In this document: one piece after another, positions 1-7,563 of the stretch | Position numbering within the stretch: position 1 is the first letter of the stretch | Layout of the letters: each line of letters starts with the position of its first letter | NCBI GenBank assembly: GCA_040767605.1 | Contig: JAXGOI010000001.1 | Coordinates: forward strand, 1,612,001-1,676,000 | DNA length: 64,000 nucleotides | Source of the DNA: JAXGOI01 sp040767605 | GTDB taxonomy: Bacteria; Bacillota; Dehalobacteriia; UBA4068 | Direction: 5' to 3' | Notes under the pieces: generated by a model | What the model was told of the DNA's origin: nothing | The model's input: only the letters and a program-made list of their open reading frames with translations | Databases searched by the model: none | Program-made: the position numbers and the translations under genes

Positions 1-127
1 AAGAAAAAAGCAATAAGAAAACCAGAATTACCGGAATAATTCTGAGTTTACGCTTTTTGCGGCGGGGTCCGCGGCGCGGAGGGTTTTGGCCGTTGCTTGT
101 CCGGCGTGTATGAGTAATATTAGGCAT
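1..127 (-). CDS. N-terminus of an unidentified membrane protein, truncated by the window edge
   Basis: The minus strand has a strong GGGAGG ribosome binding site about 6 bases before an ATG at 127, and the reading frame stays open to base 1 (42 residues). The visible part has a cytoplasmic-looking N-terminus rich in Arg, Lys and Pro (about residues 8-29), then a hydrophobic stretch (IIPVILVFLLLF) that looks like the start of a membrane anchor. This basic tail plus anchor layout is seen in class A penicillin-binding proteins and other bitopic envelope proteins, but too little is present to choose. It lies downstream of yunB on the same strand. A longer overlapping frame at 28-216 looks like a shadow. 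Confidence 0.6.
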   Translation of the reverse strand, partial: MPNITHTRRTSNGQNPPRRGPRRKKRKLRIIPVILVFLLLFS

Positions 128-179
128 TTAATACCTCCCGGGTTATAAAAACCCAGCTGTTTTTTTAATATTTCAGCCT

Positions 180-202
180 TGCCGCCCTTAAAAAAGGGCG
201 GC
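180..202. other. Stem-loop between yunB and the downstream minus-strand gene
   Basis: The perfect inverted repeat GCCGCCCTT / AAGGGCGGC lies 53 bases upstream of the start codon at 127. On the minus strand it follows yunB, but the T-run sits inside the stem rather than after it, so termination is uncertain. It could be a weak terminator or an mRNA stability element. Confidence 0.35.
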
Positions 203-283
203 AGGCAAGAGAGCATAAAATATTATATCATATCCGCAAAGGGCTGGCAATTTAGGTGTATTTTAAGGTAAAAGCCCTATTTA

Positions 284-925
284 TCAGGGGGAGAAATTTA
301 TATAAGTATCGGGAATCGGCCCGATAATTATCCCCTCGCTTAAAAGTATGCTGCTTGAGGCCGTCAGCTTTTCGCTGTCAAAGGGTATAGCAAGGGATAC
401 CTCGCTTTTCATTTCCAGCCAAATTCGGTGTTTGGTTTGGTTTATGCCGGCGGAAATAAATTCGTCTCTCACCTCAACTTGCATAAGGCTGATGGGTGTT
501 ACCTGGATATTAAGGGAGGGGCCTAAAGAGGCCAGGATTTTTGTGCCGCTAAGCACCCCTAGGGGTATTTTTAATTCGTCTTGCCCGGGCTCTTTTAAGG
601 CAGCCTCCGCATCTAAAATAATTGCCGAGGCCAGAAGGTTTATTTTAACCACATTAGGCAGCATAAGAATTATTTTCCCGCTTGAGTCCTTTTCTATATG
701 CATCAATTGCTGATAATCCTGAATATCCTTATAATTTTCTATTTGCCTTTGGGCTGCCTCCTGCATTTTGCGGACTGTAAACATATAGGCCTTTTGCTGG
801 GCTAGGGCCTTTAACACCGGGGCAAACTGGGTATCCGCAACATATAAAAACAAAAAACAAAAGATAAGAAAAAGAATCAGAAAGCCCAAAAGCTTATTTT
901 TAGGGTTTTTTCTTCTCCATTTCAT
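284..925 (-). CDS. yunB: Sporulation protein YunB
   Basis: A 213-residue protein with a short basic N-terminus (MKWRRKNPKNK) and one N-terminal membrane segment at about residues 12-29. The rest is extracytoplasmic and ends in the PIPDTYINF-type C-terminus typical of YunB. Length and layout fit the family, which is restricted to endospore formers. In Bacillus subtilis yunB belongs to the mother-cell sigma-E regulon, and mutants have a sporulation defect; its biochemical role is unknown. It is transcribed away from the DUF39 cassette and toward the truncated gene at the window edge. I did not find a convincing sigma-E promoter. Confidence 0.85.
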   Translation of the reverse strand: MKWRRKNPKNKLLGFLILFLIFCFLFLYVADTQFAPVLKALAQQKAYMFTVRKMQEAAQRQIENYKDIQDYQQLMHIEKDSSGKIILMLPNVVKINLLASAIILDAEAALKEPGQDELKIPLGVLSGTKILASLGPSLNIQVTPISLMQVEVRDEFISAGINQTKHRIWLEMKSEVSLAIPFDSEKLTASSSILLSEGIIIGPIPDTYINFSP

Positions 926-1030
926 TACATCACCCCCCGCGGCTAATATATGCGGGGGGCCGGGCTGTGGTTACATATTAAGGCCGGTAAAATATTCTCT
1001 GCTTTTAAAGGCAGGTTTAATTAAATTTTT

Positions 1031-1059
1031 TTGACTTAGAATGGCTTTTTTGCTAAAAT
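1031..1059 (+). promoter_or_regulatory. Sigma-A-type promoter of the homocysteine cassette
   Basis: TTGACT (1031-1036), a 17-base spacer, then TAAAAT (1054-1059). Transcription would start near 1066, giving a leader of about 240 bases before the DUF39 gene at 1307. Confidence 0.65.
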
Positions 1060-1151
1060 TAGCTTGATGTTTTATATAAGACTTTTAAGGAGCTTAAAAT
1101 GTTGCGTTGGAATAAAGCTGTGCCTAAAAAAAATCTTAAATTATGCCCCGG

Positions 1152-1274
1152 CCTCTTCCAAAGGGAGGGGTTTGGCTTAATCTTTGGCAATCGGCTTGCC
1201 CTGGTCGATCAAATTCAGCATTTAAGCCATCGAATGTGGGGGCTACTTCCAAAAACAGGGAGGTAGCTTTTATT
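1152..1274 (+). promoter_or_regulatory. Structured 5' leader with terminator: candidate riboswitch or attenuator
   Basis: Four helices can be drawn. An 8-bp hairpin lies at 1152-1170 (CCTCTTCC / GGGAGGGG with G-U pairs). A long-range stem pairs TGGCTTAA (1173-1180) with TTAAGCCA (1222-1229). Inside it is a hairpin GGCAA / TTGCC (1186-1200). Last comes a 9-bp terminator stem GCTACTTCC / GGAGGTAGC (1242-1267) followed by TTTTATT. The terminator sits 33 bases before the start codon and downstream of a good promoter, so it would control the cassette. I do not see the conserved cores of the SAM-I riboswitch or of a T-box (no TGGnACCGCG element). The ligand, if any, is unknown. Confidence 0.5.
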
Positions 1275-1306
1275 GTTCATTCGGATTACAAAACGGAGGG
1301 TAAAAA

Positions 1307-2473
1307 ATGGCGCTTAAAAAAACATATGAAGAAATAAATGAAAAAATTAAAAAAGGCACGGCCGTAGTGGTTACTGCCGAAGAAATTATAGATATTGCCG
1401 CTGAAATAGGCATAAAAAAGGCGGCGGAAAAAGTAGATGTGGTAACTACCGGTACTTTTGGGATTATGTGTTCATCAGGGGCTTTTTTAAATTTTGGCCA
1501 TACAAAGCCAAAAATGAGAATGTCCAGAGTTTGGCTTAATGATGTGGCGGCCTATGGGGGTATTGCCGCCGTAGACGCTTATTTAGGCGCCACGGAGGTA
1601 AAAGAGGGGGACTCTTTAAACAGCCCTCATCCCGGCAAATTTCTTTATGGCGGCGGCCATGTAATTCATGATTTAATCGCCGGGAAAGAAATCAGCTTCA
1701 GGGCCACAGCCTATGGTACGGATTGCTACCCCCTTAAAAAGCTGGAGCGTACATTTACTATTGACCAATTAAGGGATGCCACTTTATTCAGCCCCCGTAA
1801 TTGCTATCAAAATTATAATGTGGGGATAAACCTTTCTAAAAAAACAATTTATACCTATATGGGTATTTTACGCCCCAATATGGGAAATATTACCTATTCC
1901 AGCGCGGGGCAGCTTTCCCCCCTGCTTAACGACCCCTATTATAAAACCGTCGGCATAGGCACCAGGATTTTTTTAGGCGGCGGAATAGGCTATGTTGCCT
2001 GGCCGGGAACCCAGCATTCCCCCAATGACCCCAGAAATGAAAAGGGAATCCCCTTAGGGGGCGCCGGTACATTATCTGTTGTGGGGGATATGAAACAAAT
2101 GAACCCCCGCTGGATTAGGGGAGTAAGCCTCACCGGCTATGGTGTCAGCCTTATGGTGGGAATAGGCATTCCCATCCCGATTTTAAATGAAGAAATTTTA
2201 GAATATACAACTATTAAAGATGAGGATATTTCCGCTCCTATTACAGATTATGGCATAGCCTATCCCAAGGGGGAGGCAGGCATAGTCGGCTATGCCAATT
2301 ATGCTCAGCTTAAATCCGGAGAGATAGAGCTTTCCGGTAAAAAGATTAAAACTTCTCCCCTTTCCAGCTATGCCGGAGCCAGGGAGATTGCCTCTACTCT
2401 TAAAGGCTGGGTACAGGGGGGAACTTTTCTTATAGGCCAGCCCAGCCAGCTTCTGCCCGGAGTAAATAAATAA
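1307..2473 (+). CDS. Homocysteine biosynthesis protein, DUF39 family (COG1900)
   Basis: A 388-residue cytoplasmic protein of the DUF39 family. In Methanosarcina, members of this family are needed to make homocysteine by reductive sulfur insertion into aspartate semialdehyde, with persulfides forming on conserved cysteines. Two cysteines here sit in well-conserved settings: Cys55 (GTFGIMCSSGAF) and Cys140 (AYGTDCYPLK). Glycine-rich motifs GGGHVIHD and FLGGGIGYVAWPGTQH are also present. The start is the ATG after ACGGAGGG. It is the first gene of a three-gene cassette with the NIL-ferredoxin and UPF0280 genes, the known functional partners. A structured leader ending in a terminator lies directly upstream. 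The assignment to the family is firm; the exact sulfur donor in this organism is inferred. Confidence 0.88.
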   Translation: MALKKTYEEINEKIKKGTAVVVTAEEIIDIAAEIGIKKAAEKVDVVTTGTFGIMCSSGAFLNFGHTKPKMRMSRVWLNDVAAYGGIAAVDAYLGATEVKEGDSLNSPHPGKFLYGGGHVIHDLIAGKEISFRATAYGTDCYPLKKLERTFTIDQLRDATLFSPRNCYQNYNVGINLSKKTIYTYMGILRPNMGNITYSSAGQLSPLLNDPYYKTVGIGTRIFLGGGIGYVAWPGTQHSPNDPRNEKGIPLGGAGTLSVVGDMKQMNPRWIRGVSLTGYGVSLMVGIGIPIPILNEEILEYTTIKDEDISAPITDYGIAYPKGEAGIVGYANYAQLKSGEIELSGKKIKTSPLSSYAGAREIASTLKGWVQGGTFLIGQPSQLLPGVNK

Positions 2474-2580
2474 AGGCGAAGTTATGCCCGAGTGTATTAA
2501 AGCTAAAGGCAAAGCAGGGCGGAAGTAAAACAAAGCAGATGCCGAAAACATCTGCAAGGAATAAGGAGGGCAAGGCTAAA

Positions 2581-2994
2581 ATGGCTATTGTGAATAAAAA
2601 AATTACTCTGCACTATTCGGCGGATAATGTAGGAGAGCCGATGGTATATACTTTAATCAAAGAATATAATCTTATTTCCAATATTTTTAAGGCCAATGTA
2701 AACCCGGATAAAGAGGGCTATATTGTTATGGAGCTTTCCGGCGAGGAAGAGGATTTTAACCGGGGGCTGGATTATTTGCGCAGTAAATGCCTGGTGGTTT
2801 CTCCCTTTGCGGAAAGTATTACCTGGGATGAGGAAAGCTGTACTCATTGCGGAGCTTGTACAGGGGTTTGCCCCAGCGGGGCCTTAAGCCTTAAAAGGCC
2901 GGAAATGACATTGAATTTTCAGGGGGATAAATGCATAGTCTGTAATATGTGTATTCAGGCCTGCCCTGTAAATGCTGTCCGGCTGGATTTTTAA
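2581..2994 (+). CDS. NIL domain and double [4Fe-4S] ferredoxin protein of the homocysteine cassette
   Basis: A 137-residue protein. The first about 80 residues form a NIL domain (a ferredoxin-like fold also found in methionine ABC importers, MetN). The second half has two [4Fe-4S] motifs, CTHCGACTGVCP and CIVCNMCIQACP. In methanogens this two-domain protein works with DUF39 protein in homocysteine synthesis, presumably supplying electrons. I place the start at the ATG at 2581, because AAGGAGGG lies 10 bases upstream and the NIL homology begins there. A longer in-frame version from 2539 lacks a comparable site. It ends 6 bases before the next gene, so the cassette is an operon. Confidence 0.85.
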   Translation: MAIVNKKITLHYSADNVGEPMVYTLIKEYNLISNIFKANVNPDKEGYIVMELSGEEEDFNRGLDYLRSKCLVVSPFAESITWDEESCTHCGACTGVCPSGALSLKRPEMTLNFQGDKCIVCNMCIQACPVNAVRLDF

Positions 2995-3000
2995 GCTATA

Positions 3001-3756
3001 ATGTATATTAAAAGAGATTATCGCCGGCTTTTTCAAAAGGAATTGGATATTCATTATCTGGCGGTTTCCCAAACGGATTTAGCCATCGGCTTAAGCCCGG
3101 GTATTTGGGATGAGAGCTTAGAAAGGCGCCTTAGGGATTATATTTATTTTTTACGCAGCCTTTTAGAAGATTATATTAATATTAACCCGGATTTTGCCCT
3201 AAGCCATAAGCCTATTATTTTAGGGGATAATGCCCCCCCTATGGCTTTAGCCATGGCAAAAGCCGCGAATATGGCGGGGGTTGGCCCTATGGCTGCTGTG
3301 GCCGGGGCTTTTGCCCGGGCCGCGGGGGAGTTTTTATTGGCCTATTCCGGTGAGGTTTTTGTGGAAAACGGGGGAGATATTTTTTTAGCCGGGAGTAAAG
3401 AAAGGCTGGTGGGGATTTTTGCGGGGCAATCCCCCTTTAGCGGTAAAATTGCCTTACAAATTGATCCGGCTCAAATGCCTTTGGGTATTTGCACCTCCTC
3501 CGGCACTGTCGGCCCCTCAATTAGCTATGGCCAGGCCGATGCCGTAACTATTCTGGCCAAGGATACCCTTTTGGCGGATGCTGTGGCGACGGCGGCGGCT
3601 AATTTAATTCAAAACGAGGGAGATTTAGAAAAGGCGGTTAATTTTGCCGGCAGCATTAAGGGAGTTTCAGGTGCTTTGGCAATAAAAAACCAAACTATGG
3701 CCGCCTGGGGGGAAATCCGTTTAGTGCCCTTAAAAAATAAAACAGCCCAAGGTTAG
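3001..3756 (+). CDS. UPF0280 / COG2122 ApbE-like protein of the homocysteine cassette
   Basis: A 251-residue protein of the UPF0280 family, related to the flavin transferase ApbE. The signature region includes PMAAVAGAFARAAGEFLL and VENGGDIFLAG, and a C-terminal GICTSSGTVGPSISYGQADA segment. In Methanosarcina the COG2122 protein is the third partner in protein-dependent homocysteine synthesis alongside DUF39 and NIL-ferredoxin. All three are consecutive here, with only 6 bases before this gene. No Shine-Dalgarno sequence is visible before the ATG, which suggests translational coupling to the ferredoxin gene. The precise catalytic role of the family is not settled. Only 10 bases separate it from yebC. 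Confidence 0.8.
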   Translation: MYIKRDYRRLFQKELDIHYLAVSQTDLAIGLSPGIWDESLERRLRDYIYFLRSLLEDYININPDFALSHKPIILGDNAPPMALAMAKAANMAGVGPMAAVAGAFARAAGEFLLAYSGEVFVENGGDIFLAGSKERLVGIFAGQSPFSGKIALQIDPAQMPLGICTSSGTVGPSISYGQADAVTILAKDTLLADAVATAAANLIQNEGDLEKAVNFAGSIKGVSGALAIKNQTMAAWGEIRLVPLKNKTAQG

Positions 3757-3766
3757 GAGGATTTTT

Positions 3767-4519
3767 ATGTCAGGACATTCCAAATGGTCAACTATTAAAA
3801 GAAAGAAAGCCAAAGTGGATAATGAACGAGGCAAGATTTTTACTAAAATATCCAAAGAGATTTATGTTGCGGTAAAGCAGGGGGGTCCTGACCCTGAAGG
3901 TAATTTCCGCCTTAAGCTTTGTATACAAAAGGCAAAAGCCAGCAATATGCCGGCGGATAATATTAAGCGCTGTATTGAAAAAGCGGCGGGAAGCGGCGCC
4001 ACAGAGGCCTATGAGGAGTTCTTTTATGAGGGCTACGGCCCCGGCGGGGCTGCCGTGCTATGCGCTATGGTTACGGATAACCGAAACCGTACCGCCAGTG
4101 AAATCAGATATATTTTCTCCCGCAATAATGGGAATTTAGGGGAAACAGGCTGCGTTGCCTGGATGTTTGAAAGAAAAGGCGAAATAAGAATTATTTTAGA
4201 GGGTAAAAGCGAAGATGATTTAATAATGGCGGCTTTGGATTCTGGGGCCGAGGATGTGCTTGTTTACGGTGAAGATGCGGCAGATGTTATTACTCCCCCG
4301 GATATACTGGAAGAGGTGCGGGATAAATTGCTGGAAGGCGCTTTTAATGTAGTAAGCGCCGAGGTTGTAATGCGCCCTTCCAATACTGTGGAAATTAATG
4401 ATTTAAAACAGGCCCAAACACTGATAAACCTTATTGACGCCCTGGAAGATAATGATGATGTTCAGGCCGTTTATGCCAATTATGATATACCCGATGAAAT
4501 AATGGAGCAAATAGAATAG
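3767..4519 (+). CDS. yebC: YebC/PmpR family protein
   Basis: A 250-residue protein beginning MSGHSKWSTIKRKKAK, the hallmark of the YebC/TACO1 family. The family motifs GRIFTK-like (GKIFTKISKEI), NMPADNIKRCIEKA and YEGYGPGGAA are present. It was long annotated as a DNA-binding regulator; more recent work on YebC-type proteins supports a role in translation, helping ribosomes through difficult proline stretches. The length is normal. The start has a TAGGAGGA site. It directly follows the homocysteine cassette and is followed by an A-rich tandem repeat and a terminator, so it probably ends that transcript. Confidence 0.93.
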   Translation: MSGHSKWSTIKRKKAKVDNERGKIFTKISKEIYVAVKQGGPDPEGNFRLKLCIQKAKASNMPADNIKRCIEKAAGSGATEAYEEFFYEGYGPGGAAVLCAMVTDNRNRTASEIRYIFSRNNGNLGETGCVAWMFERKGEIRIILEGKSEDDLIMAALDSGAEDVLVYGEDAADVITPPDILEEVRDKLLEGAFNVVSAEVVMRPSNTVEINDLKQAQTLINLIDALEDNDDVQAVYANYDIPDEIMEQIE

Positions 4520-4530
4520 CCTTAAAATAA

Positions 4531-4580
4531 ACTAAAGAAAAAAACTAAAGAAAAAAATAAAGAGAAAAATAAAGAGAAAA
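4531..4580. repeat. A-rich 12-13-bp tandem repeat after yebC
   Basis: Two copies of ACTAAAGAAAAAA (4531-4543, 4544-4556) are followed by two diverged copies of the form ATAAAGAGAAAA. The array lies between the yebC stop codon and its terminator. It is one of several short arrays of 12-13-bp periodicity in this window. Confidence 0.8.
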
Positions 4581-4605
4581 AGGCGGGTAAAGCCGCCTTT
4601 TTTTA
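4580..4605 (+). terminator. Bidirectional terminator between yebC and the convergent small gene
   Basis: The stem AGGCGG / CCGCCT is followed by a run of seven T. On the minus strand the same stem is followed by TTTTTCTC, so it can serve both the plus-strand yebC transcript and the minus-strand gene ending at 4603. Confidence 0.85.
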
Positions 4606-4821
4606 ATGCTTGATTATATTTAATTGTTCCAGCATATCAAGATCCGGCAAATCTAATTCCAATACCCAAAAGAGGGTTTCTATTTTATCCACAAGGGAGA
4701 AGATTATCAAATCGATATCTGGGGAAAGCTCATTATTATAGATGGCCTTTTCCTCAATTGCCATAGAAAGCTGATGTTTATAGGCGGCCACCTTAGTGGC
4801 TATGTCTTCCCGGCTTCTCAA
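4603..4821 (-). CDS. Small conserved-looking hypothetical protein
   Basis: A 72-residue acidic protein that starts at a TTG, with a strong GGAGGTGAC site about 8 bases upstream on the minus strand. It has no signal peptide and no membrane segment. The sequence is mostly helical in character (KVAAYKHQLSMAIEEKA, DLIIFSLVDKIETLFWVLELD), which suggests a small helical-bundle protein. It sits between yebC and rpmB and shares a bidirectional terminator with yebC. I do not recognise the family. The ribosome binding site and the fitted terminator are the main reasons for calling it real. Confidence 0.65.
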   Translation of the reverse strand: MRSREDIATKVAAYKHQLSMAIEEKAIYNNELSPDIDLIIFSLVDKIETLFWVLELDLPDLDMLEQLNIIKH

Positions 4822-4925
4822 AACCCCGTCACCTCCAAATAAAGATATTTAATTCTATTATTTTGGCGGCGGTTTTGTGAGAGGGTACCGGCCTTTGTTT
4901 TAATTAAATAATTTTATTAAAAACC

Positions 4926-4954
4926 TTGCCAGCGAGAGTCTTTTCTGTTAAACT
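4926..4954 (+). promoter_or_regulatory. Candidate promoter of rpmB
   Basis: TTGCCA (4926-4931), a 17-base spacer and TAAACT (4949-4954), about 94 bases before the rpmB start. Confidence 0.45.
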
Positions 4955-5047
4955 ATTATAGTGGCTAAAACAAGAGGTATTTTGTTGACCACTCAGCCCT
5001 TTATGGCTTTATATATTTTGGCAGCCAGAATTAAAAGGAGGTGTACC

Positions 5048-5236
5048 ATGGCTAAATGTGAAATTTGCGGTAAAACCGCACGAAGCGGAATGAGCATCAG
5101 CCATTCCCATATCCGGAGTAGAAGAAAGTTAAAACCCAATCTCCAAAGGGTTCGCGCTATTGTTGATAATTCCCCTAAAAGATTAACAGTCTGTACCCGC
5201 TGCCTCCGTTCGGGCAAAGTTCAAAGAGCCGTTTAA
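5048..5236 (+). CDS. rpmB: 50S ribosomal protein L28
   Basis: A 62-residue basic protein beginning MAKCEICGKTARSGMSISHS, a typical L28. It is the zinc-binding form, with CEIC near the N-terminus and CTRC near the C-terminus. The start is the ATG at 5048 behind AAGGAGGTG. A longer in-frame version from 4961 would add 29 residues unlike L28 and would run through the ribosome binding site. It is monocistronic: a promoter lies upstream and a terminator directly downstream. The order rpmB-yloU-yloV-recG is the usual Firmicutes arrangement. Confidence 0.96.
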   Translation: MAKCEICGKTARSGMSISHSHIRSRRKLKPNLQRVRAIVDNSPKRLTVCTRCLRSGKVQRAV

Positions 5237-5262
5237 GGCAGGCATATTTTAATAGCATTTAT

Positions 5263-5290
5263 AAAGCGCCTTTTGGGCGCTTTGTTTTTT
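5263..5290 (+). terminator. Terminator of rpmB
   Basis: The stem AAGCGCC / GGCGCTT with loop TTTTG is followed by TGTTTTTT. Confidence 0.85.
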
Positions 5291-5455
5291 GCTTTGGCCG
5301 CTTTTATCGGAATTTTGTCAGATGCCATCGCCTAAGGCCGGAAAAAATGGGTTTATTTTATCCCGCTTTTGAGGTATACTTAGTGGAAGATAATAACTGT
5401 TTTTTATTTTACTCCTGTAAAACGGAATTTTAATACCGGAGGGGAGGTTATAAGC

Positions 5456-5815
5456 TTGGCTAAAGAATTAGCTAACTCCTATGGCAAAATTATTATAAGT
5501 AAAGAGGTTATTGCTAATTTAGCGGGGATAGCGGCAACCGAATGCTTTGGGGTAGTGGGTATGGTGTCTTCCCGTTTTTTCAGTGACGGAATTTTGGAGC
5601 TTTTAGGTAAAGAGGCCCTTTCAAAAGGGGTGGATATTGTTCTTACCCAGGATTCCCTAACTATTCGCCTTAATGTTGTAATAAGCTATGGCATGAATAT
5701 TTCCGTGGTGGCAAAAAATGTGATTGAGAATGCCCGCTATACGGTGGAAAAGCATACCGGCCTAAAGGTTGACCATATAGATGTAAATATTCAGGCTGTT
5801 CGTATTGTGGACTAA
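5456..5815 (+). CDS. yloU: Asp23/Gls24 family protein (YloU-like)
   Basis: A 119-residue Asp23/Gls24 (alkaline shock) family protein. Family features are KIIISKEVIANLAGIAATEC near the N-terminus and the C-terminal NVIENARYTVEKHTGLKVDHIDVNIQAV block. The start is a TTG behind GGAGGGGAGG. Its position directly upstream of the DAK2-domain gene is conserved in Firmicutes, where it is called yloU. The stop codon overlaps the ribosome binding site of the next gene. The molecular role is unclear; the family is tied to envelope stress. A second paralogue is at 43335-43748. Confidence 0.9.
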   Translation: MAKELANSYGKIIISKEVIANLAGIAATECFGVVGMVSSRFFSDGILELLGKEALSKGVDIVLTQDSLTIRLNVVISYGMNISVVAKNVIENARYTVEKHTGLKVDHIDVNIQAVRIVD

Positions 5816-5823
5816 GGAGGTAA

Positions 5824-7476
5824 ATGTTGGTGGAACTCAAAGAAATGGGTATTTTGCAGCTGGCCGAGTTTTTTCAGGGCGGGTGCAATAATTTAGCCGC
5901 GCATAAAGAGAGCATAAATGCCTTAAATGTGTTCCCGGTTCCCGATGGGGATACGGGTATAAATATGTACCTAACCATAAACTCTGCCGTAAAAAATATT
6001 TCAGACCCGGCAAAGAATGAGGATGCCGGCAAAATGGTGCAAAATTTCTCCATGGGGGCTCTTATGGGCGCCAGGGGTAATTCCGGGGTAATCCTTTCTC
6101 AGATTTTCCGAGGTTTTTCTCAAAGCATTGACGGCAAAAAAATTATTAAAGCCAAAGATTTTGCCGCCGCCCTGCAAAAAGGGACGGATTTATCTTATAA
6201 ATCTGTTATGAAGCCTGTGGAAGGGACAATCTTAACCGTATTTAAAGATTTCTCCCGGGCGGCTATGGCTTATGCCCAAAAACATGATGATATTATTGCC
6301 ATGCTGGAATACGCCTTGGCCGCGGGAGAAAAATCTCTTGCAAATACCCCTAATTTATTGCCTGTTTTAAAGCAGGCCGGAGTGATTGATGCCGGGGGTA
6401 AGGGGATTCTTACAATTATGGAGGGGGGCTTGGCAGCCTTGAAGGGAGAAGCTTTATCAGTTTTACCCCAGCCGGAGGCGGAAATAATTCAGAGGCCTTT
6501 AACAGCCGCAGCCGCCCATGACGGGGAAATTGAATTTATATATTGCACCGAGGTAATGATTTTTGGAGATAATCCCCCGGAGGAGGAAATCCAAAACCTG
6601 CTGATTAATGAAATCCCCGGGGATTCTCTGGTTGTTGTCGGTATGAATGAGGTTGTTAAAATTCATTATCATACCAATACCCCCTGGGAGATTTTAAAAA
6701 TAGCCTCCCGCTACGGGGAATTAAGAGATATAAAAATCGATAATATGAAGGTGCAGCATAATGCTTTGGGGATTTCCGCCGAAAACCCGCCGCCTGCCCC
6801 AACCCCTATAGAGAATAATAAATGCGGGGTTTTGGCGGTATGCGTAGGGGATGGCATAAGCCAGATTTTTAATAATTTAGGGGCTGTTGTTATTTCCGGC
6901 GGCCAAACTATGAACCCCAGCGCGGAGGAAATTCTAAATGCCATAAATAAGCTCCCGGCAGAAGAAGTAATTGTTTTACCCAATAACAGCAATATTATTT
7001 TAACGGCCCGCCAGGCGGAAAAGCTTGCCCAAAAGCCCGTTAAGGTTTTAGAGAGCAAATTTATTACCCAGGGCCTTGGGGCTATGCTGGCCTTTGATAA
7101 AGACAGAGCCCTTGAGGAAAATCATCCTGAAATGACTGAAATTATGAACGAGGTAATTTCCGGCGAGCTTACCTTTGCCGTAAGGGATTCCTGCTATGGG
7201 GATAAAACAATTAAAGCTCAGGATATTTTAGCCTTAATGGATGGGGAAATTGTTTTTAACGGGCAGGATTTAAAAGCCTCCGCCTTAAAGCTTATTGAGG
7301 CTATGGTTAAAAAATCCGCCGACCCCAGTATTATTTCCCTGTTTTACGGCAATGATTTAAAAGAAGAGGCCGTTAAAGAATTAGTATCTCAAATTGAGGA
7401 AGAATACCCTGATTTAGATATTGAATACCGCTACGGCGGGCAGCCTCTTTATTATTATTTAATTTCCGTGGAATAA
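5824..7476 (+). CDS. yloV: DAK2-domain protein YloV, fatty acid kinase catalytic subunit type (FakA)
   Basis: A 550-residue protein. The N-terminal DhaL/DAK2 ATP-binding domain (about 1-210) has NVFPVPDGDTGINMYLT and GARGNSGVILSQIFRGF. It is followed by a middle domain and a C-terminal DegV-like region. The family is the kinase subunit that phosphorylates exogenous fatty acids bound to FakB, feeding PlsX/PlsY lipid synthesis. The start is ATG with AAGGAGG overlapping the stop of yloU, so the two are coupled. The usual partner plsX is at 16389; no fakB (DegV) gene is in the window. The length is normal for the family. Confidence 0.9.
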   Translation: MLVELKEMGILQLAEFFQGGCNNLAAHKESINALNVFPVPDGDTGINMYLTINSAVKNISDPAKNEDAGKMVQNFSMGALMGARGNSGVILSQIFRGFSQSIDGKKIIKAKDFAAALQKGTDLSYKSVMKPVEGTILTVFKDFSRAAMAYAQKHDDIIAMLEYALAAGEKSLANTPNLLPVLKQAGVIDAGGKGILTIMEGGLAALKGEALSVLPQPEAEIIQRPLTAAAAHDGEIEFIYCTEVMIFGDNPPEEEIQNLLINEIPGDSLVVVGMNEVVKIHYHTNTPWEILKIASRYGELRDIKIDNMKVQHNALGISAENPPPAPTPIENNKCGVLAVCVGDGISQIFNNLGAVVISGGQTMNPSAEEILNAINKLPAEEVIVLPNNSNIILTARQAEKLAQKPVKVLESKFITQGLGAMLAFDKDRALEENHPEMTEIMNEVISGELTFAVRDSCYGDKTIKAQDILALMDGEIVFNGQDLKASALKLIEAMVKKSADPSIISLFYGNDLKEEAVKELVSQIEEEYPDLDIEYRYGGQPLYYYLISVE

Positions 7477-7504
7477 TTTTTTCTCTATTTTTATATTAAA
7501 AAAC

Positions 7505-7532
7505 TAAGCCCTTTGGCCTGCCAAAGGGCTTA
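7505..7532. other. Stem-loop between yloV and recG
   Basis: A perfect 12-bp stem TAAGCCCTTTGG / CCAAAGGGCTTA with loop CCTG. On the plus strand no T-run follows; on the minus strand GTTTTTT follows, although no minus-strand gene is near. It may partly attenuate read-through into recG or protect the upstream mRNA end. Confidence 0.5.
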
Positions 7533-7563
7533 ACTGTAAATTAAGCCAAAGGAGGCGATTATA

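Noticed and set aside
28..216. Minus-strand frame of 62 codons
   Set aside because: It overlaps, in another frame, the truncated gene starting at 127, which has a strong ribosome binding site and a plausible membrane anchor. The longer frame has neither.
1066..1306. Known SAM-I riboswitch or T-box in front of the homocysteine cassette
   Set aside because: The conserved core of the SAM-I box and the T-box element (TGGnACCGCG) are not present. Left as an unassigned leader.
1143..1337. Open frame of 64 codons upstream of and overlapping the DUF39 gene
   Set aside because: It overlaps the terminator and the DUF39 start, has no ribosome binding site and no protein-like composition. The region reads better as a structured leader.
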